Shown: positions 18,473-33,342 of the stretch, piece by piece
How the letters are laid out: each line of letters opens with the position of its first letter
Numbering within the stretch: position 1 is the first letter of the stretch
Source: Enterococcus sp. RIT-PI-f
GTDB taxonomy: Bacteria > Bacillota > Bacilli > Lactobacillales > Enterococcaceae
Direction: 5' to 3'
Assembly (NCBI RefSeq): GCF_001297065.1
Contig: NZ_LHOX01000018.1
Coordinates: forward strand, 62,001-126,000
Length of the DNA: 64,000 nucleotides
The notes under the pieces: generated by a model
Database searches by the model: none
Told to the model about the DNA's origin: nothing
What the model saw: the letters and a program-made list of their open reading frames with translations, nothing else
Made by a program: the position numbers and the translations under genes

Positions 18473-19261
18473 ATGGCAGTAATCTCAATGAAACAATTAC
18501 TAGAAGCCGGCGTACACTTTGGTCACCAAACACGTCGCTGGAACCCAAAAATGAAGAAATATATCTTCACAGAAAGAAACGGCATCTACATCATCGACTT
18601 GCAAAAAACTGTAAAATTAGTTGATGTAGCTTATGACTACATGAAAAATGTTGCTGAAGAAGGCGGCGTTGCTTTGTTCGTAGGAACAAAAAAACAAGCG
18701 CAAGAAGCAATCAAAGAAGAAGCAATCCGTTCAGGTCAATACTATGTAAACCATCGTTGGTTAGGTGGAACATTGACAAACTGGGAAACGATCCAAAAAC
18801 GTGTTTCTCGTTTGAAACAAATCAACAAAATGGAAGAAGACGGTACTTTCGATTTACTTCCTAAAAAAGAAGTCGTAGGTTTGAACAAAGAACGTGAACG
18901 TCTTGAAAAATTCTTAGGCGGTATCGCTGATATGCCTAGAATTCCAGATGTAATGTACGTTGTTGACCCACGTAAAGAACGCATTGCAATCCAAGAAGCA
19001 CGCAAATTAAATATCCCAATCGTAGCGATGGTTGATACAAACTGTGATCCAGATGAAATCGATGTAGTTATCCCATCAAACGATGACGCGATCCGCGCCG
19101 TTAAATTGATCACTGCTAAAATGGCAGATGCTTTCATCGAAGGCAATCAAGGGGAAGACCAAGTAGCTGAAGAAGATTTCGCTGCTGAGTCAACTGAAAA
19201 TGCAACGTCAATCGAAGAAATCGTTGATGTTGTTGAAGGCGACAATGCATCAGCTGAATAA
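18473..19261 (+). CDS. rpsB: 30S ribosomal protein S2
   Basis: A 262-residue ribosomal protein. [22 protein letters not shown], with the conserved GHQTRRWNP motif, lies at the N-terminus, and [19 protein letters not shown] near residue 155. The last 35 residues form a strongly acidic tail ([19 protein letters not shown] and on), an extension common in Lactobacillales S2. It is co-oriented with tsf. Adaptive codon choice (GAA, AAA, CGT) fits high expression. Confidence 0.98.
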   Translation: MAVISMKQLLEAGVHFGHQTRRWNPKMKKYIFTERNGIYIIDLQKTVKLVDVAYDYMKNVAEEGGVALFVGTKKQAQEAIKEEAIRSGQYYVNHRWLGGTLTNWETIQKRVSRLKQINKMEEDGTFDLLPKKEVVGLNKERERLEKFLGGIADMPRIPDVMYVVDPRKERIAIQEARKLNIPIVAMVDTNCDPDEIDVVIPSNDDAIRAVKLITAKMADAFIEGNQGEDQVAEEDFAAESTENATSIEEIVDVVEGDNASAE

Positions 19262-19269
19262 TAAATGAT

Positions 19270-19327
19270 GGAGCTTTTTCAAAGGCTAGGCGCCAAGCCT
19301 CACTCTCCTTTGAAACAGCTTTTTTTA
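19270..19327 (+). terminator. Hairpin between rpsB and tsf (attenuator)
   Basis: AGCTTTTTCAAAGG pairs with CCTTTGAAACAGCT, with an inner AGGC/GCCT stem, and seven T residues follow. It lies inside the operon, so it probably attenuates tsf relative to rpsB rather than ending transcription completely. Confidence 0.75.
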
Positions 19328-19371
19328 AAGACAAGATCACTTGTTCAATAACATTTAGGAGGAAACAAATA

Positions 19372-20253
19372 ATGGCAGAAGTAACAGCTAAATTAGTAAA
19401 AGAATTACGCGACATGACTGGTGTAGGTATGATGGACGCAAAACGTGCATTGGTTGAAGTAGAAGGCGATATCGAAAAAGCAGTTGACTTGTTACGTGAA
19501 AAAGGGATGGCTAAAGCAGCGAAGAAAAATGACCGTATCGCAGCAGAAGGATTGGCTTCAGTAGCAATCAACGGCAATACAGCTGCTATCGTTGAAGTGA
19601 ACTCTGAAACAGACTTTGTTTCTAAAAATGAAATGTTCCAAGATCTAGTTAAAGAAATCGCTGAAGTGATCGCTGCCAATAAACCAGCTGATATGGACGC
19701 TGCTTTGCAATTAGACACATCTAAAGGCAAATTGGAAGCAGCTTTGATTGAAGCAACACAAGTCATTGGTGAAAAAATCAACTTCCGTCGTTTCGAAGTT
19801 GTGGAAAAAGACGACAACGCAGCATTTGGCGGATACCTGCACATGGGCGGACGTATCGCTGTTTTAACAGTGATTGAAGGTACAACCGACGAAACAGTAG
19901 CCAAAGACGTAGCGATGCACGTAGCAGCAATCAACCCACGCTATGTAAACGAATCACAAATCTCTCAAGAAGAATTAGATCATGAGAAACAAGTATTAAC
20001 TGAACAAGCGTTGAACGAAGGCAAACCTGCCAACATCGTTGAAAAAATGGTTGAAGGCCGTTTGAAAAAATTCAAAGCTGAGATTGCATTGGTTGACCAA
20101 CCATTTGTTAAAGATCCAGATATGACTGTTGAAAAATTTGTTGCTTCTAAAGGTGCAACTGTCAAATCATTTGTTCGTTTCGAAGTTGGCGAAGGTATCG
20201 AAAAACGTGAAGATAACTTTGTTGAAGAAGTAATGAGCCAAGTGAAAAAATAA
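19372..20253 (+). CDS. tsf: Elongation factor Ts
   Basis: A 293-residue nucleotide-exchange factor for EF-Tu. The N-terminal UBA-like domain contains [18 protein letters not shown], and the EF-Tu-contacting motif [13 protein letters not shown] lies near residue 81. Length is standard. A clean AGGAGG site precedes the ATG. No independent promoter is visible, so it depends on read-through of the upstream hairpin. Confidence 0.98.
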   Translation: MAEVTAKLVKELRDMTGVGMMDAKRALVEVEGDIEKAVDLLREKGMAKAAKKNDRIAAEGLASVAINGNTAAIVEVNSETDFVSKNEMFQDLVKEIAEVIAANKPADMDAALQLDTSKGKLEAALIEATQVIGEKINFRRFEVVEKDDNAAFGGYLHMGGRIAVLTVIEGTTDETVAKDVAMHVAAINPRYVNESQISQEELDHEKQVLTEQALNEGKPANIVEKMVEGRLKKFKAEIALVDQPFVKDPDMTVEKFVASKGATVKSFVRFEVGEGIEKREDNFVEEVMSQVKK

Positions 20254-20272
20254 TTCTGTTCCTTGAACAGAT

Positions 20273-20303
20273 GGGAACGCATGGAAGTGCGCTCCCTTTT
20301 TTT
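20273..20303 (+). terminator. Terminator after tsf
   Basis: A GGGAACGCA/TGCGCTCCC stem followed by seven T residues, 20 bases after the tsf stop codon. Confidence 0.88.
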
Positions 20304-20338
20304 AAGCAAAAACAGTTTTGCAATAGCGTGAAGATAAT

Positions 20339-20368
20339 TTCAACGAAAGAACACCGATATGCTACAAT
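20339..20368 (+). promoter_or_regulatory. Promoter of pyrH-frr
   Basis: TTCAAC (20339-20344), an 18-base spacer and TACAAT (20363-20368), about 30 bases before the pyrH start. Confidence 0.5.
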
Positions 20369-20370
20369 AG

Positions 20371-21120
<750 letters not shown>

Positions 21121-21122
21121 AC

Positions 21123-21680
21123 ATGGCAGATAAGATTTTAGCAGAAGCAACGGATAAAATGAAAAAAGCAGCAGAAAACTTGCAGCGTGAATTGGGACAA
21201 ATTCGTGCAGGTCGTGCCAACGCAAGCATTCTTGACCGCGTAATGGTCACTTATTATGGTGTACCCACACCATTGAACCAAATGGCTTCGATCACTATTC
21301 CAGAAGCACGCATTTTGATGATCACCCCATTTGACAAAACGATGATCCAAGAAATCGAAAAAGCGATCATGCAAAGTGATATTGGGATCACACCAGCCAA
21401 TGATGGGAACGTGATTCGATTGGTGATTCCGCAACTCACAGAAGAACGCCGGAAAGAATTGGCCAAAGAAGTGAAAAAAGAAGCTGAAAATGCCAAAGTC
21501 GCTGTTCGGAACATTCGACGTGACGCGATCGAAACCTATAAGAAACAAGAAAAAGCTGGCGATATTACTGTAGATGATCTGCGTGATTCTGAAAAAGAAG
21601 TACAAACGCTGACAGATAACAGTATCAAAGAAATCGATGGTATTGCTGCTGAAAAAGAAAAAGAATTATTAGAAGTGTAA
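21123..21680 (+). CDS. frr: Ribosome recycling factor
   Basis: A 185-residue factor that, with EF-G, splits post-termination ribosomes. The three-helix-bundle core is evident from [21 protein letters not shown] near residue 20 and the C-terminal helix with [27 protein letters not shown]. Length is exactly typical. It is co-transcribed with pyrH, and an AGGGGG site lies in the short gap. A strong terminator follows. Confidence 0.98.
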   Translation: MADKILAEATDKMKKAAENLQRELGQIRAGRANASILDRVMVTYYGVPTPLNQMASITIPEARILMITPFDKTMIQEIEKAIMQSDIGITPANDGNVIRLVIPQLTEERRKELAKEVKKEAENAKVAVRNIRRDAIETYKKQEKAGDITVDDLRDSEKEVQTLTDNSIKEIDGIAAEKEKELLEV

Positions 21681-21691
21681 CATGTCTGATG

Positions 21692-21716
21692 AAAGCTGCT
21701 TCGGCAGCTTTTTTTG
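21692..21716 (+). terminator. Terminator after frr
   Basis: AAAGCTGC-TTCG-GCAGCTTT stem-loop with a T7 tail; a UUCG tetraloop caps the stem. Confidence 0.93.
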
Positions 21717-21849
21717 CGATAAAAATATAGTTTGTTTTTTTATTTTTCCTTAATATGAGATTCTTTTTCCAGTTTTCATAGGCAAGAAATGTGATTATTG
21801 ATATAATGAAAAAGATAAATTTCAAGAAACTGGAAGAGGAGCGAATAGG

Positions 21850-22647
21850 ATGTTGCGTTTTTTTCCACAAAAAGACAAATATATTAAGGAAGCAGCAGAT
21901 CACATATATGATCCCACGCTGCCCGTACCTAAGCATATCGCGATCATTATGGATGGAAATGGCCGCTGGGCACAAAATCGACGCTTACCCCGTGTTGCAG
22001 GGCACAAGGAAGGCATGGAAACAGTCAAAAAAATCACGACCCATGCTTCAAGATTAGGCGTCAAGGTGCTGACGTTGTATGCTTTTTCGACTGAAAATTG
22101 GAAACGGCCGAATGACGAAGTTGAATTCTTGATGCAATTGCCTGTTGATTTTTTTGATACGTTTGTGCCAGATTTGATCAAGGAAAATGTGCAAGTACAT
22201 GTGATGGGCTTTACTGAGTCACTGCCAGCGCATACCCAAGAAGCCGTGCGACGTGCCATCGAACAAACCAAAGACAATACCGGCATGGTGTTGAATTTTG
22301 CTTTGAATTATGGCAGCCGAGCTGAAATGTTGCAAGCTGTACAGTCCTTGTATACCGAATTGGCGTCAGGAAACGATGTGCCTGAGATCACCGAAGACAT
22401 GATCAATCAACATTTGATGACAGGCTTCTTGCCTGCCGAGCTGCGGGATCCTGAATTGGTGATCCGGACCAGTGGCGAAGAACGGATCAGTAACTTTTTG
22501 TTGTGGCAGATCGCTTATAGCGAACTGTTCTTCACCAAAGCGTTATGGCCAGATTTTGACGCTGCATTGTTAGAAGATGCAGTGGGAAGCTTCCAACAAC
22601 GCAATCGTCGTTTTGGCGGCTTGAAACTAGAGGAGGAAGAAGAGTGA
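21850..22647 (+). CDS. uppS: Isoprenyl transferase, undecaprenyl diphosphate synthase
   Basis: A 265-residue cis-prenyltransferase that makes the C55 lipid carrier used for peptidoglycan and wall polymers. The signature HIAIIMDGNGRWAQNR is at residues 29-44 with catalytic Asp 35, and RTSGEERISNFLLWQ near 200 forms the other substrate contacts. GAGGAG precedes the ATG. It overlaps cdsA by four bases and begins the uppS-cdsA-rseP-proS-polC block. Its product links to the wall-polymer genes at the far end of the window. Confidence 0.97.
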   Translation: MLRFFPQKDKYIKEAADHIYDPTLPVPKHIAIIMDGNGRWAQNRRLPRVAGHKEGMETVKKITTHASRLGVKVLTLYAFSTENWKRPNDEVEFLMQLPVDFFDTFVPDLIKENVQVHVMGFTESLPAHTQEAVRRAIEQTKDNTGMVLNFALNYGSRAEMLQAVQSLYTELASGNDVPEITEDMINQHLMTGFLPAELRDPELVIRTSGEERISNFLLWQIAYSELFFTKALWPDFDAALLEDAVGSFQQRNRRFGGLKLEEEEE

Positions 22648-23450
22648 AACAACGAGTAATCACGGCAGTTGTCGCCTTAGCCTTTTTTTTGCCAATCATA
22701 TACTTTGGCGGCATCGCGATCGAATTGCTGGCAGCATTATTGGCTGGGATTGGTGTATTTGAATTATTTCGCATGAAAGGCTTAGCTGTTTTGAGTTTTG
22801 AAGGCATTTTGTCGATCATAGGGGCGGTCATATTGGTTTTGCCGCAAGAACGCTGGTTTGGGTTTTTACCGGAGGGAACGGATAAAAGCGCACTATTTTA
22901 TTTCGTCGTTCTATTATTGCTAGGCATAGCAGTCATTTCTAAAAATACGTATACCTTTGACGAAGCGGGTTTTCCTGTGCTAGCAAGCTTATATACCGGT
23001 GTAGGATTTGAACGGTTCTTAACAGCGCGATCCGCGACGGATGGGTTAGTCGTCTTAGTTTTTGGTTTGTTTATTGTTTGGGCAACGGATATTGGCGCAT
23101 ATATGGCGGGCCGCCGTTTTGGTCAGCGCAAACTTTGGCCGGATATTTCTCCAAATAAAACGATTGAAGGCGCGCTGGGCGGGATTGCCTCGGCGGTTGT
23201 TGTGGCAGCAATATATTTGCTGGCATTCCCAGGAAAAGAATATTTCGGTCATGGCAGTCTGCTGATGATCTTGCTTACCGTCATCTTTTCAATCGCAGGC
23301 CAATTTGGTGATTTGGTCGAATCAGCCATCAAACGCCATTATGGCGTAAAAGACTCAGGGAATATATTGCCGGGTCATGGCGGCATTTTGGATCGATTTG
23401 ACAGCATGCTGTTTGTTTTTCCTATCATGTATCTTTTCGGCGTATTTTAA
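22644..23450 (+). CDS. cdsA: Phosphatidate cytidylyltransferase
   Basis: A 268-residue integral membrane enzyme making CDP-diacylglycerol for phospholipid synthesis. The complete CDP-DAG synthase signature, from SAIKRHYGVKDSG through LPGHGGILDRFDS, lies near residues 228-256. About seven to eight membrane helices are expected. It starts with GTG, overlapping the uppS stop, behind AGGAGGA. Confidence 0.96.
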   Translation: MKQRVITAVVALAFFLPIIYFGGIAIELLAALLAGIGVFELFRMKGLAVLSFEGILSIIGAVILVLPQERWFGFLPEGTDKSALFYFVVLLLLGIAVISKNTYTFDEAGFPVLASLYTGVGFERFLTARSATDGLVVLVFGLFIVWATDIGAYMAGRRFGQRKLWPDISPNKTIEGALGGIASAVVVAAIYLLAFPGKEYFGHGSLLMILLTVIFSIAGQFGDLVESAIKRHYGVKDSGNILPGHGGILDRFDSMLFVFPIMYLFGVF

Positions 23451-23463
23451 ACAAGTGAACCAG

Positions 23464-23496
23464 AGAAGTCCAGTTGATCTGCGGCTTCTTTTTTTA
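23464..23496 (+). terminator. Weak terminator-like hairpin after cdsA
   Basis: AGAAG(TCCAG)/(CTGCGG)CTTCT followed by T7. The stem is short and imperfect, so partial read-through into rseP is likely. Confidence 0.5.
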
Positions 23497-23601
23497 CATT
23501 ATTGTTACAAGGAGAATGTCAGTTTCTCTAATTCTAGCGGTATGATAGAATAAGGAAAGGTTGCCTGATAAATAGGGAATCTGCGAAAGAGAGGAACTAA
23601 C

Positions 23602-26648
<3,047 letters not shown>

Positions 26649-26664
26649 TCATGAACAAATAGAT

Positions 26665-26697
26665 GATCGAGAAAGGAAAGCCTTTCTCGATTTTTTA
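26665..26697 (+). terminator. Terminator after proS
   Basis: ATCGAGAAAGG/CCTTTCTCGAT perfect 11-bp stem with T6. Confidence 0.9.
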
Positions 26698-26756
26698 ATG
26701 AAAGACACACGAAAAAGAGGTATACTAATGAGTACTGAGAAAAGGAGGATCTTCAA

Positions 26757-29700
26757 TTGTCAAAAGAAAGAGAAACCTTTGAGATATTGTTAGAACAAAT
26801 CAATGCAGCTGAGAATTTACGGCAGCATCCCCTGATTCAAACGGCACAAATCAAGCAAGTAGTCGTTCATCGTCAGTCCAAAGCTTGGACATTTCATATC
26901 CAAATGGATCAGATCATGCCGGTCATGGTCTATCAATCCTTCAAACAACATCTTGAATTGGCCTTTAAAGAAATCGCGGAAGTCCGCTTGCTGATCCAAA
27001 CTGTGGATGGCACATTTGATCAGCAATTGATCCAAGAATATTGGCCATTGGCATTAGCCAATCAAAATTGTGATCGTCCCTTGATCAATCAAGTGGTCAA
27101 AAGCCAAATGCCAATCCTTGAAGGGGCTAAAGTCATTCTGCCCGTCAACAATGACGCAGTGATCACCATTTTGCAGCAACAATACTTACCGATCGTTGAA
27201 GAAAATTATGGCGCATTCGGTTTTCAGAAATTCCGTATTCTGCCGAAACTAGATGAAGCACAAGCAAAAGAAGCGTTGGAACAATTAGAAGCCCGAAAAG
27301 AAGAACAAACAGCGGCTTTCCAACTACAAGCAGCCGAAAACCTGATTGCACACGAACAACGCAAAAAAGAAGTCAAAACCGTCGATTTTGATGGACCGAT
27401 CGCATTAGGCCGAAATATTCCGACGGATGAACCTGTGACACCAATGATCAACATCATTGAAGAAGAACGTCGAGTGACGATCCAAGGATACGTATTTGAC
27501 AAAGAAGTGCGAGAATTGCGTTCGAAACGGAAAATCTTGATCTTAAAGATCACCGATTATACCTCTTCGTTTAGTGTCAAGAAATTCTCCAATAACGAAA
27601 AAGATGAACAAATCTTTGATGCTATTTCCAAAGGCAGTTGGGTCAAAGTGCGGGGGAGTGTCCAAGAAGATACCTTTATGCGGGATCTGGTCATGAATGC
27701 GCAAGACCTTTTGGAAGTAAAACATGAAGCCCGCAAAGATTATGCACCAGAAGGCGAAAAACGGGTGGAACTGCACCTACACTCCAATATGAGTACAATG
27801 GATGCCACCAACAATGTTGCAGATTATGTCGCACAAGCTGGGAAATGGGGCCATCGAGCAATCGCAATCACCGATCATGGCGGTGCACAAGGGTTCCCCG
27901 ATGCCCATCATGCGGGTGAAAAAGCAGGGGTCAAAATTTTGTATGGTGTGGAGGCCAACATCGTTGACGACGGAGTAGCCGTAGCCTATAATCCAAAACC
28001 GATCCCATTGACAGATGCCACCTATATCGTTTTTGACGTGGAAACCACTGGGTTGTCTGCGGTCTATGATACGATCATTGAACTCGCAGCTGTCCGGATG
28101 CACAAAGGCAATGTCGAAGGTTCATTTGACGAATTTATCGATCCAGGACATCCGCTGTCACGAACAACAGTTGAATTGACAGGGATCACAGATGAAATGG
28201 TGCGAGGATCTAAGTCAGAAGAAGAAGTCCTGCGCTTATTTAGGGCATTTTCTGAAGGGGCCATTTTGGTTGCCCACAACGCCTCATTCGATATGGGCTT
28301 TTTAAATACCAGTTATCGGAAATACGGGATTCCAGAAGCAGAAAATCCAGTGATCGATACCTTAGAATTGGCCAGATATCTCTATCCGCAATTCAAACGT
28401 TTTGGTCTAGGGGTCTTGTCTAAGAAATTTGGTGTCAATTTAGAACAACATCACCGGGCGATTTTTGATGCGGAAGCGACTGGCCACTTAGCGTGGATTT
28501 TTGTCAAAGAAGCAATGGAAAATCACGAGATGTTCTTGCATGAGGATTTGAATCGTCATGTCGGCGGGGAAAATTCCTTTAAGGCGGCGCGCCCGTTTCA
28601 TGCCACGATTTTGGCCAAAACACAGGCAGGCTTAAAGAATTTATTTAAACTGATCTCCATGTCCAATATCAATTACTATCATGATAAAGTGCCAAGGATC
28701 CCACGTTCTGAGCTGGTGAAATTACGTGAAGGGCTGTTGGTAGGGACCGCCTGTGATAAAGGCGAGGTCTTTGTGGCTATGATGCAAAAAGGCGTCGATG
28801 CGGCACGTGAGCTGGCGAAGTTCTATGACTATATCGAAGTCATGCCCAAAGAAGTTTACGCCCATTTGATCGAAACCGAATTGGTCAAAAGCGAGTCTGA
28901 CCTGGAGGAGATCATTCGCAACTTGATCCAAATGGGGAAAGATTTAGGGAAGATCGTCGTAGCGACGGGGAATGTCCATTACCTGAATGAAGAAGATGCT
29001 ATCTACCGAAAAATCTTGATCAATTCAATGGGGGGCGCCAACCCGTTAAACCGTCATAGTTTGCCTGCAGTTCATTTTAGGACAACCGATGAAATGCTGA
29101 CCGCATTTCAATTTCTAGGCCCTGAGATGGCCAAAGAGATCGTTGTGACGAACCCCAACAAGATCGTTGACCTTTGTGAGAAGGTCATTCCTGTTAAAGA
29201 TGATCTGTATACGCCAAAAATTCCGGGATCCGAACAAGAAATCACCGATTTGAGTTACAATCGGGCGAGAGAATTATATGGCGATCCGTTGCCAGAGATC
29301 GTCGAGAAACGATTAAAAAAAGAATTAGACTCAATCATCGGCAATGGTTTTTCAGTGATCTATTTGATCTCTCAAAAACTCGTGCATAAGAGCAATGAAG
29401 ATGGCTATTTGGTCGGTTCCCGGGGATCAGTCGGCTCAAGTTTTGTTGCCACAATGACCGGTATCACCGAGGTCAACCCATTGGCGCCGCACTATTATTG
29501 TCCGGACTGTCAATATTCTGAATTCTACGAAGACGGTTCCTATGGTTCCGGTTATGATATGCCGGAGAAAAAATGTCCTAAATGCGGGACCCGTTTGAAT
29601 AAGGATGGCCATGATATTCCTTTTGAAACCTTCCTGGGTTTCCATGGCGACAAAGTGCCCGATATCGATTTGAACTTTTCTGGCGAATACCAGCCGGAAG

Positions 29701-31106
29701 CCCACAATTACACCAAGGTACTATTTGGAGAAGATTATGTCTATCGTGCAGGGACCATCGGTACGGTTGCAGACAAAACTGCCTTCGGTTTCGTGAAAGG
29801 GTTCGAACGAGACCATAACCTCCACTATCGTGCTGCCGAAGTCGATCGATTGGCGAAAGGCGCAACAGGGGTCAAACGTACCACAGGGCAGCATCCGGGG
29901 GGAATCATCGTAATTCCCGATTATATGGATGTCTATGACTTTACACCAATCCAGTATCCAGCAGATGACTTGAACGCTGAGTGGAAAACCACCCACTTCG
30001 ATTTTCACTCGATCCATGACAATATTTTGAAACTCGATATTCTCGGACATGATGATCCGACAGTGATTCGTATGCTGCAAGACTTATCCGGGATCGAACC
30101 AAAAACGATTCCGACCGATGATCCAGAAGTGATGCGGATCTTTGGTGGCACGGACGTCTTAGGGGTGACAGAAGAACAAATTTATTCAAAGACCGGCACA
30201 TTAGGTATTCCTGAATTTGGGACTCGTTTTGTACGAGGGATGCTGGACCAGACGCATCCATCGACCTTTGCCGAATTGCTGCAAATATCAGGGCTCTCTC
30301 ACGGGACAGATGTTTGGTTAGGCAATGCCGAAGAATTGATCCGTCGCGGCGATGCCAGTTTGGCTGAAGTTATCGGCTGTCGGGATGATATCATGGTTTA
30401 CTTGATCCATGCCGGTTTAGATGACGGCATGGCGTTTAAGATCATGGAAACAGTGCGTAAAGGGCAGTGGAACAAAATCCCAGATGAATTGCGTGATACT
30501 TATTTGCAAGCGATGCGGGAAAATAATGTGCCAGAATGGTACATCGATTCATGTTCGAAAATCAAGTACATGTTCCCGAAAGCCCATGCGGCAGCGTATG
30601 TGTTGATGGCTTTGCGGGTGGCTTACTTTAAAGTATACTTCCCAATTCTTTATTATTGTGCTTATTTTTCAGTTCGTGCCGATGATTTTGATTTGATTGC
30701 GATGTCCAAAGGAAAAGAAGCGGTCAAAGAGCGGATGCAAGAGATCAATGATAAAGGGATGGACGCTTCAACGAAAGAGAAAAATCTACTGACAGTATTG
30801 GAGCTATGTAATGAGATGTTGGAACGCGGCTACGAGTTTGGCATGATTGATCTGTACAAATCAGATGCCGAAAACTTCGTGATCGATGGCAACAAATTGA
30901 TCGCGCCATTACGGGCTGTGCCAAGTTTGGGTCTGAATGTGGCCAAACAAATCGTGGAAGCCCGCAAAGATGGTCCATTTTTGTCGAAAGAAGATTTAGC
31001 CAATCGCGGAAAAGTATCGAAGACATTGATCGAATATATGACCGATAACGGGGTCTTAAAAGACCTGCCTGATGAGAATCAGTTATCATTGTTTGATATG
31101 TTGTAA
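26757..31106 (+). CDS. polC: DNA polymerase III alpha subunit, Gram-positive PolC type
   Basis: A 1449-residue replicative polymerase. In order: N-terminal and OB domains, PHP domain ([16 protein letters not shown] near residue 340), an inserted DnaQ-type 3'-5' exonuclease ([10 protein letters not shown] near 424), a zinc-binding segment with CPDC and CPKC pairs near 914-941, palm and finger motifs ([12 protein letters not shown] near 966), and a tandem HhH C-terminus. The start codon is TTG, chosen because AAAGGAGG lies eight bases ahead and no in-frame ATG is nearby. A TATACT -10-like element lies at about 26720. Confidence 0.98.
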   Translation: MSKERETFEILLEQINAAENLRQHPLIQTAQIKQVVVHRQSKAWTFHIQMDQIMPVMVYQSFKQHLELAFKEIAEVRLLIQTVDGTFDQQLIQEYWPLALANQNCDRPLINQVVKSQMPILEGAKVILPVNNDAVITILQQQYLPIVEENYGAFGFQKFRILPKLDEAQAKEALEQLEARKEEQTAAFQLQAAENLIAHEQRKKEVKTVDFDGPIALGRNIPTDEPVTPMINIIEEERRVTIQGYVFDKEVRELRSKRKILILKITDYTSSFSVKKFSNNEKDEQIFDAISKGSWVKVRGSVQEDTFMRDLVMNAQDLLEVKHEARKDYAPEGEKRVELHLHSNMSTMDATNNVADYVAQAGKWGHRAIAITDHGGAQGFPDAHHAGEKAGVKILYGVEANIVDDGVAVAYNPKPIPLTDATYIVFDVETTGLSAVYDTIIELAAVRMHKGNVEGSFDEFIDPGHPLSRTTVELTGITDEMVRGSKSEEEVLRLFRAFSEGAILVAHNASFDMGFLNTSYRKYGIPEAENPVIDTLELARYLYPQFKRFGLGVLSKKFGVNLEQHHRAIFDAEATGHLAWIFVKEAMENHEMFLHEDLNRHVGGENSFKAARPFHATILAKTQAGLKNLFKLISMSNINYYHDKVPRIPRSELVKLREGLLVGTACDKGEVFVAMMQKGVDAARELAKFYDYIEVMPKEVYAHLIETELVKSESDLEEIIRNLIQMGKDLGKIVVATGNVHYLNEEDAIYRKILINSMGGANPLNRHSLPAVHFRTTDEMLTAFQFLGPEMAKEIVVTNPNKIVDLCEKVIPVKDDLYTPKIPGSEQEITDLSYNRARELYGDPLPEIVEKRLKKELDSIIGNGFSVIYLISQKLVHKSNEDGYLVGSRGSVGSSFVATMTGITEVNPLAPHYYCPDCQYSEFYEDGSYGSGYDMPEKKCPKCGTRLNKDGHDIPFETFLGFHGDKVPDIDLNFSGEYQPEAHNYTKVLFGEDYVYRAGTIGTVADKTAFGFVKGFERDHNLHYRAAEVDRLAKGATGVKRTTGQHPGGIIVIPDYMDVYDFTPIQYPADDLNAEWKTTHFDFHSIHDNILKLDILGHDDPTVIRMLQDLSGIEPKTIPTDDPEVMRIFGGTDVLGVTEEQIYSKTGTLGIPEFGTRFVRGMLDQTHPSTFAELLQISGLSHGTDVWLGNAEELIRRGDASLAEVIGCRDDIMVYLIHAGLDDGMAFKIMETVRKGQWNKIPDELRDTYLQAMRENNVPEWYIDSCSKIKYMFPKAHAAAYVLMALRVAYFKVYFPILYYCAYFSVRADDFDLIAMSKGKEAVKERMQEINDKGMDASTKEKNLLTVLELCNEMLERGYEFGMIDLYKSDAENFVIDGNKLIAPLRAVPSLGLNVAKQIVEARKDGPFLSKEDLANRGKVSKTLIEYMTDNGVLKDLPDENQLSLFDML

Positions 31107-31158
31107 GAAGACTTTGCCGATTCAGTTTGCAATTCAGATCAACATGTTTAAATAACTT

Positions 31159-31218
31159 AAAAGACGTCTATCCTATGAGAGAGCAGTACAAATTCTCTTA
31201 ATAGAATAGACGTCTTTT
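31159..31218. terminator. Bidirectional terminator between polC and the AEC transporter
   Basis: AAAAGACGTCTAT pairs with ATAGACGTCTTTTT, enclosing a smaller GAGAG/CTCT stem. A and T runs on the two flanks serve both directions. Confidence 0.88.
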
Positions 31219-31222
31219 TCAA

Positions 31223-32164
31223 TCAAAACAGCAACAACAATAAAATCGGAATATACACCATATACAACAAAACTGAATATCCTAAAGCAGTAGTGGCAAA
31301 TTCTTCATCGCCTTGATAATTGCGGACTAAGATTGGTACAGAATTCTGCACAGGCATCGAGGATTGGATCACGAAAACTTGCAGCATCAGTTCCGGGATC
31401 TTGATCAAATAACCCAATCCGAAAACGATCAGTGGAGAGAGGATGAAGCGGCCAAACAGAATGCCTGCGATATCTTTGGTCATCTTCAAATTTTTCAATC
31501 CGCCAAAATAAACGATGATCCCAATGATAAACATCGACAAAGGCGTTGTTAAATCCGCCAAATAACTACCAAGACTATTGATAAAATGTGGTAGAGGAAT
31601 CGCAAGCAACATCCAGATCAACCCAATGATAAAGCCAATCAGGGCAGGTGAAAAGACTTTCTTGATGACAACCAAGGGATGAAAAGATACCTGTGCCTCT
31701 TCAAAATGAGGGCTGTCTTTCGCTAATTCATAAATCCCAATCGTCCAAAACAAGGTTGTGTTGACGATATAGTAGAGCAACACATAAGGAACAGCCTTTT
31801 CACCAAAAATCGCTAAGTTGATCGGCAAACCGATAAAAATCGTATTCGAGAAAGTAAACATAGAGGAGAAAGCCCCTTTATGTTTATGCGCAACATGAAA
31901 AAAACGTCGCCAAAGATGGCCAACCATATAAGTGATCAGCATCGAGAGTAACGGAATGACCATGCCGGAAACCAGTGAAAGAAATTCTTCCTTCGTGAAA
32001 TTCTTGATGATCGTCAAAAACATATTGGCAGGTAACGTCAAATTCAAGACTAGTTTTGAGAATGTGTCTGCTGTTCGATTGGAGAACCATTGCTTATATG
32101 ACAGGATATAACCGATAAACATCAAACTAAAAATGACAAAAATATTGATATATGCGTCAAACAT
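31223..32164 (-). CDS. AEC-family transporter (auxin efflux carrier type)
   Basis: A 313-residue integral membrane protein of the AEC family, which includes bacterial malate or other organic-acid permeases. About ten helices in two halves are predicted. GFVI-like hydrophobic segments and the FSNTIFIGLPI motif near residue 105 fit the family, as does the C-terminal SSMPVQNSVPILVRNYQGDEEFA crossover. It is monocistronic with an AGGTGAG ribosome-binding site. No neighbouring enzyme indicates the substrate. Confidence 0.87.
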   Translation of the reverse strand: MFDAYINIFVIFSLMFIGYILSYKQWFSNRTADTFSKLVLNLTLPANMFLTIIKNFTKEEFLSLVSGMVIPLLSMLITYMVGHLWRRFFHVAHKHKGAFSSMFTFSNTIFIGLPINLAIFGEKAVPYVLLYYIVNTTLFWTIGIYELAKDSPHFEEAQVSFHPLVVIKKVFSPALIGFIIGLIWMLLAIPLPHFINSLGSYLADLTTPLSMFIIGIIVYFGGLKNLKMTKDIAGILFGRFILSPLIVFGLGYLIKIPELMLQVFVIQSSMPVQNSVPILVRNYQGDEEFATTALGYSVLLYMVYIPILLLLLF

Positions 32165-32254
32165 CTACTCACCTCACATTTACTATAGCGAATCACGCAA
32201 CAACTTGCAATCTCTGCTAAAGAAAATAGCGGGAATTTTCAGATAAATCTCATG

Positions 32255-32288
32255 AAAAAAAACCAAATCCACATAGATTTGGTTTTTT
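32255..32288 (-). terminator. Terminator after yidC (leftward)
   Basis: AAACCAAATC/GATTTGGTTT hairpin. On the minus strand it is followed by a T run (complement of A8 at 32255-32262). Confidence 0.85.
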
Positions 32289-32294
32289 GGCAGA

Positions 32295-33227
32295 TTATTT
32301 CCGTTGTTGTTTGCCAGCATTTCGACCAGAAGAATTGTTCTTGCCGTTGTTCAACGCTTTCTTGTCACTCGTTGCTGGTTTTTCTGGTGTCACATCTTTA
32401 CGTGGTGTGACAACTGTTTTTGGGGGATTGGCTTTCATTTCAGCTTCTACTTGTGCTTTGATCTTTGGTTTCATGATGACATTTGTAATAAATGTTTGAA
32501 TACAACTGAAGACCCCACCGACTACCCAGTATAATGTCACACCAGCGGGTGCACTCATAGACATGAAGACGATCATCAATGGCGATACGATCAACATCGT
32601 TTTCATGGTTTTCTTTTGTTCTTCTGGAATCCCAATGGTTGAGATATACCCTTGGGCAAGGTAGGCAATCCCAGCGATCGCGACAAAGATGATACTTGGT
32701 TCACCTAATGAAAAACCAAAGAACTCAGAATTTTGAATGCCCTGCGTGTAGCGTGCAGTAAAGTATAAAGCGGAGAAAATCGGCATTTGAATCAGCAACG
32801 GCAGACAGCCGATACCACCGAACATGCTGACATTGTTTTCAGAATAGATTTTTTGCATGTCAGCTTGCGCTTGCATTTGTTCTTCACGCGTCGTAGCTTT
32901 CTTCAAATTGGCTTGTGCGACATCGACTTGCGGTTTCAAAAATTGCATTTTTTCACTTTGGATCATTGTTTTCCGTGATTGATTGATACCTAGAGGTAAA
33001 ATAATCACACGCACGATGATCGTCACGGCGATGATTGCCCAGCCATAGGACCAGTTAAAATTTTCAACCAGCATTGTGATCATGCTTCCAAGTGGTTTGA
33101 CCAAGAAACGATAAATCATGCCGGATTCTTTAGGCGTGCCATCAGCATTCGTACTTACGCAACCAGATAAGGTCAATAAAAGACCAAATAATCCAGATGT
33201 AAGGAACCATTTATTCATTTTAGACAT
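32295..33227 (-). CDS. yidC: Membrane protein insertase YidC2 (Oxa1 family lipoprotein)
   Basis: A 310-residue insertase that helps membrane proteins fold, alone or with SecYEG. It has a lipoprotein signal with lipobox LSGC (Cys 23) and five membrane helices: one near residue 50, then the Oxa1 core with IGCLPLLIQMPIFSALYFTARY. The strongly basic C-terminal tail (KKALNNGKNNSSGRNAGKQQRK) marks the YidC2 paralogue that contacts ribosomes. The start at 33227 is chosen because GAGGAAG lies ahead. It is next to acyP and a SpoU methylase, the usual YidC2 setting, not rnpA-rpmH. Confidence 0.94.
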   Translation of the reverse strand: MSKMNKWFLTSGLFGLLLTLSGCVSTNADGTPKESGMIYRFLVKPLGSMITMLVENFNWSYGWAIIAVTIIVRVIILPLGINQSRKTMIQSEKMQFLKPQVDVAQANLKKATTREEQMQAQADMQKIYSENNVSMFGGIGCLPLLIQMPIFSALYFTARYTQGIQNSEFFGFSLGEPSIIFVAIAGIAYLAQGYISTIGIPEEQKKTMKTMLIVSPLMIVFMSMSAPAGVTLYWVVGGVFSCIQTFITNVIMKPKIKAQVEAEMKANPPKTVVTPRKDVTPEKPATSDKKALNNGKNNSSGRNAGKQQRK

Positions 33228-33265
33228 TTTTTTCTTCCTCTTCACAATAAATTTAGACAAAAATA

Positions 33266-33294
33266 ACTATACTAAAAAAGACCGACTATTTCAA
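33266..33294 (-). promoter_or_regulatory. yidC promoter
   Basis: On the minus strand TTGAAA (33294-33289), 17 bases, TATAGT (33271-33266). Confidence 0.75.
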
Positions 33295-33342
33295 TGTACA
33301 AAGAGAAATTCATTGAAAAGTCAATCTTTTTTATCGCAATAG

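Noticed and set aside
19134-19934. 266-codon minus-strand frame across rpsB/tsf
   Set aside because: It is a shadow of the highly biased tsf codon pattern, lacks a ribosome-binding site, and its low-complexity Ser/Ala/Ile composition is typical of antisense artefacts.
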